From DATDAH01 sp036525535 (GTDB taxonomy: Bacteria; Actinomycetota; Acidimicrobiia; Acidimicrobiales; DATDAH01), in assembly GCA_036525535.1 (NCBI GenBank), contig DATDAH010000163.1, positions 1 to 7,135 of the forward strand: a stretch of DNA of 7,135 bases, written 5' to 3'. Both the position numbers and the translations under genes were made by a program. Below the pieces are notes generated by a model. That model searched no databases. It had not been told where the DNA came from and saw only the letters and a program-made list of their open reading frames with translations. Position 1 is the stretch's first letter. Each line of letters starts with the position of its first letter. This document shows, one piece after another, positions 1 through 7,135 of this stretch.

Positions 1-839
<839 letters not shown>

Positions 840-844
840 TGGTG

Positions 845-848
845 CTCC
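845..848 (-). promoter_or_regulatory. Ribosome binding site of metK
   Basis: GGAG on the minus strand ends 5 nt before the GTG at 839-837. It lies in the 34-nt coaBC-metK gap (840-873) and supports the GTG start, because the nearby upstream ATG at 850 is closed by a TGA. Confidence 0.7.
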
Positions 849-873
849 ATGGTCGGGGGTGTGACGATCGGGT

Positions 874-2091
874 TCAGGGCGTGGCGCGGTGGGCCACCAC
901 GGCATCGAGGACGGCACGGGCGACAGCCCGCTTGTCACGCTGGTCGACGGTCACCGTCGATCCGGCGGGCGACATGATACGCACCTCATTCGTGTCCGAC
1001 TCGAACCCGGCGCCGGGCTGGGAGACGTCGTTCACCACCAGGAGGTCGACGGGCTTGCGGGCCAGCTTGGCCGTGGCGTTGGCGTCGACGTCGTCGGTCT
1101 CGGCGGCGAAGCCGACCAGGGTCTGACCGGGCCAGCGGCGCTGGAGCAGGCCCCCGAGGATGTCGTCGGTCGGCACGAGGGTGACCGTGGGAGGGCCGCC
1201 CTCCTTCTTCAACTTGGCGACCGCCGCAGTGTCGGGTCGGAAGTCGGCCACGGCGGCGGCCATGACGACCACATCGGCCCGGTCACTGCGCTCGCGCACG
1301 GCGGCGTCCATCTCGGCCGCGGTGGCCACCTTGACCACCTCGACACCGTGGGCGACCGCGCGCTCGACGGTGGTGACCAGGGTGACCTTGGCCCCCCGGG
1401 AGACGGCCTCGTCGGCCAGGGCGTGGCCCTGCTTGCCGGAGGAGCGGTTGCCGACGAAGCGCACGGGGTCGATGGGCTCGCGGGTGCCGCCCGCCGTGAT
1501 CAGCACGTCGAGGCCGGCCAGGTCGTCGGGGCCGAGGGCGGCCTCGAGGGCGGCCACGATGTGTTCCGGGTCGGCCAGGCGACCGGCGCCGACGTCGCCG
1601 CCGGCCAGCCGGCCCTCGTCCGGCGGGACGATGGTGACGCCCCGGCCGGCCAGGACCCGCAGGTTGTCCTGCACCGCGGGGTGCTCCCACATCTCGGTGT
1701 GCATCGCGGGGCAGATCACGACCGGGGCTCGGGTGGCCAGGAGGGTGGCGGTGAGCAGGTCGTCGGAGATGCCGGCGGCGTAGGCCCCGAGCAGGCGGGC
1801 CGTGGCCGGGCAGACGACGACCAGGTCCGCGCCCTGTCCCAGGCGGGTGTGGGGGATGGGCGAGGTCTCGTCCCAGAGCGAGGTCTGGACGGGCTCGGAG
1901 GCGAGGGCGGAGAAGGTGACCTCACCGACGAAGCGCTGAGCGCTCTCGGTCATGATCGGGGCGACGTGAGCCCCGGCATCCACCAGCCGACGACAGACCT
2001 CGACGGCCTTGTACGCCGCGATCCCCCCCGTGACACCGAGTACGACCCGGCGTCCCGCGAGCGGGCTACGACTGGGCGTCGTCTCCGGCAT
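874..2091 (-). CDS. coaBC: Bifunctional phosphopantothenoylcysteine decarboxylase / phosphopantothenate-cysteine ligase
   Basis: Carries two consecutive steps of coenzyme A synthesis: the CoaB domain joins 4'-phosphopantothenate to cysteine with CTP, and the FMN-dependent CoaC domain decarboxylates the product to 4'-phosphopantetheine. The 405-residue protein is full length. CoaC occupies about residues 13-188: VLGVTGGIAAYK near 18-28, the catalytic His81 in PIPHTRLG, PATARL at 95-100, PAMHTEMW at 128-135 and the flap at 160-172. CoaB occupies about 193-405: ITAGGTREP at 198-206, NRSSGKQG at 215-222, AAAVADFRP at 278-286, KLKK at 293-296 and VGFAAET at 326-332. The flap has Gly164 where the E. 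coli enzyme has a Cys. The ATG at 2091 lies 26 nt inside rpoZ; no other ATG, GTG or TTG in frame keeps the first strand. The overlap suggests translational coupling to rpoZ. Confidence 0.96.
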   Translation of the reverse strand: MPETTPSRSPLAGRRVVLGVTGGIAAYKAVEVCRRLVDAGAHVAPIMTESAQRFVGEVTFSALASEPVQTSLWDETSPIPHTRLGQGADLVVVCPATARLLGAYAAGISDDLLTATLLATRAPVVICPAMHTEMWEHPAVQDNLRVLAGRGVTIVPPDEGRLAGGDVGAGRLADPEHIVAALEAALGPDDLAGLDVLITAGGTREPIDPVRFVGNRSSGKQGHALADEAVSRGAKVTLVTTVERAVAHGVEVVKVATAAEMDAAVRERSDRADVVVMAAAVADFRPDTAAVAKLKKEGGPPTVTLVPTDDILGGLLQRRWPGQTLVGFAAETDDVDANATAKLARKPVDLLVVNDVSQPGAGFESDTNEVRIMSPAGSTVTVDQRDKRAVARAVLDAVVAHRATP

Positions 2092-2395
2092 CGGCCGCGA
2101 CCGTCTCGTCGGCGTCCGGGTCGACCTCGGGCTCCTGGGGCATGTCCTCGGGGGCCACGGCCAGGATCTTGTCGGCCCGGATCTCCTCGTAGGCGATCGA
2201 CAGCGGCTTCCGGGCCGTCGAGGTCACCTGCGGCGGGATCGAGGAGCCGAGGCCCTCGCCGAGCTGGCCGAAGTAGGAGTTGATCTGCCGGGCCCGCTTG
2301 GCCCCGAGGGTCACCAGGCGGAACTTGGAGTCACCGGCGCGCTCGAGGAGGTCCTCGATGCGGGGGTCGATCATCGTGTGATGGCGCGAAGACAT
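2066..2395 (-). CDS. rpoZ: DNA-directed RNA polymerase omega subunit
   Basis: Small subunit that stabilises and helps assemble RNA polymerase by clamping the beta' subunit. The 109-residue product has the omega core: IDPRIEDLLERAG at residues 9-21, LVTLGAKRARQINSYF at 27-42 with the hallmark KRARQIN, LGEGLG at 45-50 and the KPLSIAYEEI segment at 63-72. The last 27 residues (83-109) are strongly acidic, with 11 Asp/Glu and no Lys or Arg; this tail is not part of the conserved core. The ATG at 2395 is chosen over the one at 2374 (residue 8) because GGAG lies 6 nt upstream of the first and nothing similar precedes the second. It follows the acetyltransferase gene by 33 nt and overlaps coaBC by 26 nt. 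The gmk/rpoZ/coaBC neighbourhood is typical of Actinobacteria. Confidence 0.94.
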   Translation of the reverse strand: MSSRHHTMIDPRIEDLLERAGDSKFRLVTLGAKRARQINSYFGQLGEGLGSSIPPQVTSTARKPLSIAYEEIRADKILAVAPEDMPQEPEVDPDADETVAADAGDDAQS

Positions 2396-2401
2396 GCAGC
2401 A

Positions 2402-2405
2402 CTCC
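2402..2405 (-). promoter_or_regulatory. Ribosome binding site of rpoZ
   Basis: GGAG on the minus strand is 6 nt before the ATG at 2395-2393, within the 33-nt gap 2396-2428. It decides between the two in-frame ATGs (2395 and 2374) in favour of the upstream one. The rest of the gap shows no convincing promoter or terminator hairpin. Confidence 0.7.
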
Positions 2406-2428
2406 GTGGAGAAAGGGGCCTGAACAGG

Positions 2429-2983
2429 CTACCGGGCGGCGCGCTCGAACCAGCGTCCGCGGGTGATGGCGTGGATCACCGCGTGAAAGGCCTCGCCTTC
2501 CTCCTCGATGTCGGCCTCGTGGTCGAAGGTCATGCCGAGGCGCTCCATGACGGCGATGCTCCGGCGGTTGGGCGGGTCCGTCACCGAGATCACCCGGGGG
2601 GCCCCGTGGTCCTCGAAGGCGATGCGCAGCCAGGCCGCGGCGGCCTCGGTGGCGTACCCGCGGCCCCAGTGCCGGCGGGCCAGTCGCCACCCGGCCTCGA
2701 GATCGTCGGGATAGGCGTCGAGGACGTGGATGCCGCACATCCCGAGAAAGGTCCCGTCGGCGGTGCGTTCGACCGCCAGCAGGCCGATGCCCTCGCCCGC
2801 CCAGAGCTCGTTGGCGTAGGCCGCGATCCGGTCGGAGCCGTCGCGGCTCAGCGGCCCGCCGAGGAACTCGACGACCGCGGGGTCGGCGTTCAACGCGGCG
2901 TAGAGGGGGAGGTCGTCCTCCCGGAAGGTGCGCAGGGTCAGCCGATCGGTCGTCGTGACCACGCCGCCGTCCCAACGGGTCAC
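2429..2983 (-). CDS. GNAT-family N-acetyltransferase, RimJ/RimL-like
   Basis: Predicted to move an acetyl group from acetyl-CoA to an amine; the substrate is unknown. The 184-residue protein has the RimJ/RimL-type layout: the N-terminal strand RLTLRTFREDDL at about residues 14-25, a GMCGIHVL strand at 81-88, DLEAGWRLARRHWGRGYATEA at about 94-114 containing the acetyl-CoA pyrophosphate-binding turn (RRHWGRG), and NRRSIAVMERLGM at 139-151, the typical C-terminal motif. The GTG at 2983 overlaps the gmk stop as GTGA, matching the 4-nt junctions elsewhere in this operon; a second GTG at 2962 would give 177 residues and cannot be excluded. It lies between gmk and rpoZ, which I recall as neighbours in mycobacteria, so it looks like an accessory insertion. 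Protein N-terminal acetylation, antibiotic modification or small-molecule acetylation are all possible; the sequence does not discriminate. Confidence 0.87.
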   Translation of the reverse strand: MTRWDGGVVTTTDRLTLRTFREDDLPLYAALNADPAVVEFLGGPLSRDGSDRIAAYANELWAGEGIGLLAVERTADGTFLGMCGIHVLDAYPDDLEAGWRLARRHWGRGYATEAAAAWLRIAFEDHGAPRVISVTDPPNRRSIAVMERLGMTFDHEADIEEEGEAFHAVIHAITRGRWFERAAR

Positions 2984-3522
2984 GGGGCGCTGGCGCGAGC
3001 CTCGGCGATGAGGCCTTGGATCTCCGTGACGGCGCGGTCGAGGTCGTCGTTGACGACGAAGTGCATGCCCAGCTCCCGGGCCCAGTCGACCTCCTGGTCC
3101 GCCTTGCCCAAGCGCTGGACGATCTTGTCCTCGGGGTCGCCCCGACCCCGCAGCCGCTCCTCTTGGACGGCCCGGCTGGGCGTGTCCACGAAGATGAAGA
3201 GCTCGTCCGGATAGCCGGCCTGGATCTGCTCGGCCCCGCCGACGTCGATCTCCAGGACGACATCCTTGCCCTCGGGAGGATCGGGCACGGGCGTGCCCTG
3301 CAGGTAGTCCAGGAACTCGACCCACTCCAGGAAGCCCTGGTCCTTCACGTTGGCCATGAACGCGTTGCGATCGGTGAAGACGTACGCGTCGCGCGGCTCG
3401 CCGGGACGGCGGGCGCGGGTGGTCCAGGACCGGCTCAGCCAGAGCTGGGGGTCGCGGGCCATGAGCCGTTCGACGATGGTGCCCTTGCCCGCCCCGCCGG
3501 GGCCGGCGATGACGATGATCAG
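2980..3522 (-). CDS. gmk: Guanylate kinase, divergent, with CTG start
   Basis: Phosphorylates GMP to GDP with ATP, feeding GTP and dGTP pools. The 180-residue product has a P-loop GPGGAGKGT at residues 7-15, TTRARRPGE at 34-42 with the GMP-phosphate arginines, Tyr47, FLEWVEF at 64-70, LEIDVGGA at 90-97, the lid segment RLRGRG, then QRLGKADQE and VVNDDLDRAV near the end. No ATG, GTG or TTG exists between the upstream in-frame stop at 3600-3598 and the P-loop; the first ATG (3462) would delete the P-loop. CTG at 3522 overlaps the mihF stop as CTGA and has a perfect AGGAGG 7 nt upstream, so it is the likely start. Oddities: the usual Tyr of the YG(S/T) GMP-binding motif is Gln75, and the following stretch is about four residues shorter than in E. 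coli Gmk and proline-rich. Guanylate kinase remains by far the best identity. Confidence 0.9.
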   Translation of the reverse strand: MIIVIAGPGGAGKGTIVERLMARDPQLWLSRSWTTRARRPGEPRDAYVFTDRNAFMANVKDQGFLEWVEFLDYLQGTPVPDPPEGKDVVLEIDVGGAEQIQAGYPDELFIFVDTPSRAVQEERLRGRGDPEDKIVQRLGKADQEVDWARELGMHFVVNDDLDRAVTEIQGLIAEARASAP

Positions 3523-3848
3523 GTCCCCTCCTCCTCGGCGAAGCGCTCCTTCAGCGCTTCGCGTTGGTGTTGGCCCACGCCCCGGACCCGCTGGCGCTCA
3601 CTGATGCCGATGGCGGCCATCGTCCGTCGGGACCGGACCTTGCCGATGTTCGGCAGCGACTCGAGCACGACGAGGATCTTGGTGTCGGCGACGATCTTTT
3701 CCTCCGCGGCGCGGGCGAAGACATCATCGAGGCTGATGGCGCCCGCCTGCAGGTCGGCCTTGAGCTGGGCCCGGACCCGGCGGGCCTCGGCGGCCTTCTC
3801 CAGTGCGGCCCGACGCTGCTCGTCGCTGAGCGGCGGCGGCGTGGGCAT
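3519..3848 (-). CDS. mihF: Actinobacterial integration host factor (mIHF), nucleoid-associated DNA-binding protein
   Basis: Binds and bends double-stranded DNA and helps organise the chromosome; it was named for supporting mycobacteriophage L5 integration and is unrelated to the E. coli IHF alpha/beta fold. The 109-residue protein aligns along its length with the mycobacterial form: LSDEQRRAALEKAAEARRVRAQLK at about residues 7-30, the long N-terminal helix; SLPNIGKVRSRRTM at 64-77, the helix-turn region contacting DNA; and RVRGVGQHQREALKERF at 87-103. The ATG at 3848 is 3 nt after the pyrF stop and has no good ribosome binding site, so coupling to pyrF is likely. The C-terminal EEE codons double as the gmk ribosome binding site. 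Position between pyrF and gmk is as in mycobacteria and is the strongest taxonomic marker here. Confidence 0.94.
   Translation of the reverse strand: MPTPPPLSDEQRRAALEKAAEARRVRAQLKADLQAGAISLDDVFARAAEEKIVADTKILVVLESLPNIGKVRSRRTMAAIGISERQRVRGVGQHQREALKERFAEEEGT
3530..3535 (-). promoter_or_regulatory. Strong ribosome binding site of gmk, inside the mihF 3' end
   Basis: The minus strand reads AGGAGG followed by a 7-nt spacer and CTG at 3522-3520. The motif is encoded by the consecutive Glu codons near the C-terminus of mIHF. Its perfect sequence and spacing are the main support for the CTG start of gmk. Confidence 0.8.
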
Positions 3849-3851
3849 CCG

Positions 3852-4544
3852 CTAGCCGACGGAGGCGACGAGGTCGGTGGCGGCCTGAACGGGGTCGTCG
3901 GCCCTCGTGATGGGACGACCGATGACCAGGAGGTCGGCGCCTTCGTCGAGAGCCTCCTGGGGCGTGCCCACCCGGACCTGGTCGTCGGCGGGGGCGCCCT
4001 CGGGGCGGATGCCGGGGACGACCTTGATGAGACGGGGGGTGAGGGTGCGGACGTCGGCCAGGTCGCCGACGGCGCAGACGATGGCCTGGCAGCCCCCCTC
4101 GGCGGCCACCCGGACCCGCTTGGGGATGATGTGCTCGGGGGCGTCGGAGTCGCTGGTGAGGACGGTGACGGCCACGGCCACGGGCTCGGGCAGGCCGGCG
4201 TTGGCCGCCCCCTCGTGGAGACCGGTGACCCCGGCCCGCAACATCGGGGCGCCACCGTGGGCGTGCATGGTCAGGTAGCTGGCACCCAGTGAGCCGAGGA
4301 CCTGGGCCGACCGCTCGACCGTGTTGGGGATGTCGTGCAGCTTGAGGTCGACGAAGACCTTGTAGCCCTGGTCGATCATGGTGCCGATGGCATCGGGGCC
4401 GACGGCCGTGAACAGCTCGAGGCCGATCTTGACCACCCCGAAGTAGGGCTTGAGGTCACGGGCCAGGCGATTGGCGGCGACCAGGTCGTCCACGTCGAGG
4501 GCCAGACAGAGCTTCTGGCGCAGTTCCTCCGGGGCTTCGCTCAA
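3852..4544 (-). CDS. pyrF: Orotidine 5'-phosphate decarboxylase
   Basis: Decarboxylates OMP to UMP, the last step of de novo UMP synthesis. The 230-residue product is the short TIM-barrel type. Active-site and substrate residues are in place: Asp17 in LALDVDD, Lys39 in VVKIGLE, and the DLKLHDIPNT signature at 66-75 with Asp66, Lys68 and Asp71. The C-terminal phosphate-binding segments PGIRPEG and VIGRPIT follow. The start is TTG at 4544, overlapping the pyrD stop as TTGA, with GGAA 7 nt upstream; this places 11 residues before the first strand. An in-frame ATG at 4598 would overlap pyrD by 58 nt and add an unconserved, proline-rich leader, so it is rejected. The stop is 3 nt before mihF. Mycobacteria and Streptomyces carry a longer, distinct PyrF subfamily, so this one is atypical for that group. 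Confidence 0.95.
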   Translation of the reverse strand: MSEAPEELRQKLCLALDVDDLVAANRLARDLKPYFGVVKIGLELFTAVGPDAIGTMIDQGYKVFVDLKLHDIPNTVERSAQVLGSLGASYLTMHAHGGAPMLRAGVTGLHEGAANAGLPEPVAVAVTVLTSDSDAPEHIIPKRVRVAAEGGCQAIVCAVGDLADVRTLTPRLIKVVPGIRPEGAPADDQVRVGTPQEALDEGADLLVIGRPITRADDPVQAATDLVASVG

Positions 4545-5524
4545 TGCATCGTTCCGATCAGCTCGCGCAGGTGTGGGGTTCGGGTGCGACGGCACCATGT
4601 TTCTAGTTGATGGAGCACCCGGGATGGGGCACCCGGATGGGCGAAGGTGGCCGTCCCGACCTGGATGGCGTCGGCGCCGGCGGCCAGCAGGTCGAGCGCC
4701 GTGGCGGCGTCGGTCACCCCGCCCACCCCCACGATGGGCAGGTCGGGGTGAGCGGCCCGAACGGCGTGGACCGCCCGGACGGCGACCGGGTGGATGGCCG
4801 GTCCCGACAAGCCCCCCCCGCCGCCGCCGAAGCGGGGCGCCGCCCGTTCGTCGTCGGGCAGCGTGGCCTGGACCGTGTTCACCAGCGTCACGGCCTCGGC
4901 GCCGGCGCCGGCCACGGCTTCGGCGATGTCCACCAGGTCGGGCGTGTTGGGGCTGAGCTTGGCCCACCGGGGGCGGTTGCACGCGGCCGTGGCCGCGATG
5001 GCCTCGGCCGCCAGGCCGGCGTCGTGGGCGAAGAGGTGGGTCCCACCGTCCAGGTTGGGGCAGCTCAGGTTGACCTCGACGGCGATCACGTCCTCGGGAG
5101 CATCAGCCAGGAGGGCAGCCGCCTCTGCGTACTGCTCGACCGAGCGGCCCCAGATGCTGGCCACCACCCGGGCCCCCAGAGCCTGGAGGGCAGGCAGGTC
5201 GTCGGCCAGCCAGGCCGGGACGCCGGGGCCCTGCAGGCCGATGCTGTTGACCATGCCGGCCGGAGCCTCCCGCACCCGGGGTGGCGGGTTGCCGGCCCAG
5301 GGGCCGCCGGCCAGCGATTTCACCACGACCGCCCCCAGCCGGGACAGGTCCTGGTACGCGGCCAGCTCGGTGCCGTGCCCCGCCGTGCCCGAGGCGGTCA
5401 TGACCGGGTTGGGCAACGTCACCGACCCGACCGTGGTGGTGAGATCCGGCGGAACGCCGGATGGTCGGCCGAGTAGGCCGGCATCGCGATGAGCCGTCAG
5501 GCGAAGAGCCGACAACTCAGCCAA
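4541..5524 (-). CDS. pyrD: Dihydroorotate dehydrogenase, class 1B type (catalytic subunit)
   Basis: Oxidises dihydroorotate to orotate using FMN. The 327-residue protein shows PVMTASGT at 40-47, VVVKS with Lys69, GMVNSIGLQGPGV at 90-102, EVNLSCPN at 150-157 with Cys155 as the predicted class 1 catalytic base (class 2 enzymes have Ser), AKLSPN with Lys189, LVNT with Asn216, GGLSGPAI at 237-244, and FMN-phosphate turns GVGGV at 266-270 and QVGTA at 288-292. GMVNSIGLQ and GGLSGPAI favour class 1B over fumarate-using class 1A. Class 1B normally pairs with the FeS/FAD subunit PyrK, yet the carB stop is only 3 nt upstream and no pyrK is in the window. An in-frame stop at 5530-5528 bounds the start; TTG at 5524 is the first option and TTG at 5515 is possible. 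The first ~27 residues are not recognisably conserved. A G8 tract lies at codons 236-238. Confidence 0.94.
   Translation of the reverse strand: MAELSALRLTAHRDAGLLGRPSGVPPDLTTTVGSVTLPNPVMTASGTAGHGTELAAYQDLSRLGAVVVKSLAGGPWAGNPPPRVREAPAGMVNSIGLQGPGVPAWLADDLPALQALGARVVASIWGRSVEQYAEAAALLADAPEDVIAVEVNLSCPNLDGGTHLFAHDAGLAAEAIAATAACNRPRWAKLSPNTPDLVDIAEAVAGAGAEAVTLVNTVQATLPDDERAAPRFGGGGGGLSGPAIHPVAVRAVHAVRAAHPDLPIVGVGGVTDAATALDLLAAGADAIQVGTATFAHPGAPSRVLHQLETWCRRTRTPHLRELIGTMH
4812..4819 (-). repeat. G8 homopolymer next to GGC repeats inside pyrD
   Basis: Eight consecutive C on the plus strand (G8 in the coding strand) follow three GGC codons and encode part of the Gly-rich run at residues 233-238 of PyrD. 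The flanking protein motifs (LVNT before, GLSGPAI after) stay in one frame, so the length given here is the functional one. Tracts like this are prone to polymerase slippage or sequencing indels. Confidence 0.6.
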
Positions 5525-5527
5525 CCG

Positions 5528-7135
<1,608 letters not shown>

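Noticed and set aside
840..873. Possible terminator or SAM-responsive riboswitch before metK
   Set aside because: The gap is only 34 nt, with no GC-rich hairpin followed by a T run and no space for a SAM riboswitch.
2023..2029. C7 run in the 5' part of coaBC
   Set aside because: It simply encodes the conserved Thr-Gly-Gly of the FMN-binding motif; nothing suggests a regulatory role.
889..2283. Long plus-strand open frame (464 codons) opposite coaBC and rpoZ
   Set aside because: It is antisense to genes with clear family motifs; its translation is low-complexity Gly/Asp/Val/Arg-rich, as expected from high-GC third positions, and shows no family motif.
2396..2428. Possible internal terminator or promoter before rpoZ
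   Set aside because: Only a short imperfect inverted repeat (CCTGTTCAGG) is present, too small for a hairpin with a loop; no clear -10/-35 pair fits.
2009..3214. Plus-strand open frame of 401 codons across rpoZ, GNAT and gmk
   Set aside because: It spans several real minus-strand genes and their junctions, has biased low-complexity composition and no recognisable domain.
2429..3325. A 298-residue version of the acetyltransferase starting at 3325
   Set aside because: The first 114 codons run through gmk in another frame and give an Arg/Gly/Pro-rich nonsense sequence; homology begins after the GTG at 2983.
3016..4292. Overlapping plus-strand open frames opposite gmk, mihF and pyrF
   Set aside because: They are mirror frames of well-supported genes in GC-rich DNA; there is no independent coding signal.
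3852..4982. Longer PyrF starting at 4982 or at the ATG at 4598
   Set aside because: The extra region lies inside pyrD in another frame and has no conservation; TTG at 4544 gives the normal length and a TTGA junction.

Overview
The window is a dense, high-GC, single-direction gene block. Everything supportable lies on the minus strand, so transcription runs from position 7135 toward position 1. In transcriptional order the genes are carB (3' portion), pyrD, pyrF, mihF, gmk, a GNAT acetyltransferase, rpoZ, coaBC and metK (5' portion). An actinobacterial integration host factor (mIHF) sits between pyrF and gmk, and the order carB-pyrF-mihF-gmk-rpoZ-coaBC-metK resembles the mycobacterial locus, so the source is almost certainly a member of Actinomycetota. 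A class 1B-type pyrD inside the cluster and a short PyrF differ from Mycobacterium and Streptomyces. They hint at a deep-branching class such as Acidimicrobiia, but this is inference only.

Layout: positions 7135-3852 hold pyrimidine synthesis (carbamoyl phosphate synthase large chain, dihydroorotate dehydrogenase, OMP decarboxylase). Positions 3848-2980 hold mihF and guanylate kinase. Positions 2983-2429 hold a RimJ/RimL-like acetyltransferase, which is the accessory gene of the set. Positions 2395-2066 hold RNA polymerase omega. Positions 2091-1 hold coenzyme A synthesis (CoaBC) and S-adenosylmethionine synthetase. Together the genes link nucleotide supply, chromosome architecture, transcription and cofactor synthesis, which fits growth-coupled co-expression.

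The genes are packed as an operon: gaps are 3 nt (carB/pyrD, pyrF/mihF), 33 nt (GNAT/rpoZ) and 34 nt (coaBC/metK). Three junctions are 4-nt overlaps of the form NTGA (TTGA, CTGA, GTGA), and rpoZ/coaBC overlap by 26 nt. Five of the eight visible starts are not ATG, including an apparent CTG start for gmk. There is no gene-free stretch over 40 nt, and I see no RNA gene, mobile element, CRISPR array, riboswitch or terminator.

I found no previously undescribed system; this is a housekeeping region. The points worth a second look are the CTG start and divergent GMP site of gmk, the class 1B PyrD without an adjacent pyrK, the acetyltransferase inserted between gmk and rpoZ, and the Gly replacing the flap Cys in CoaBC.
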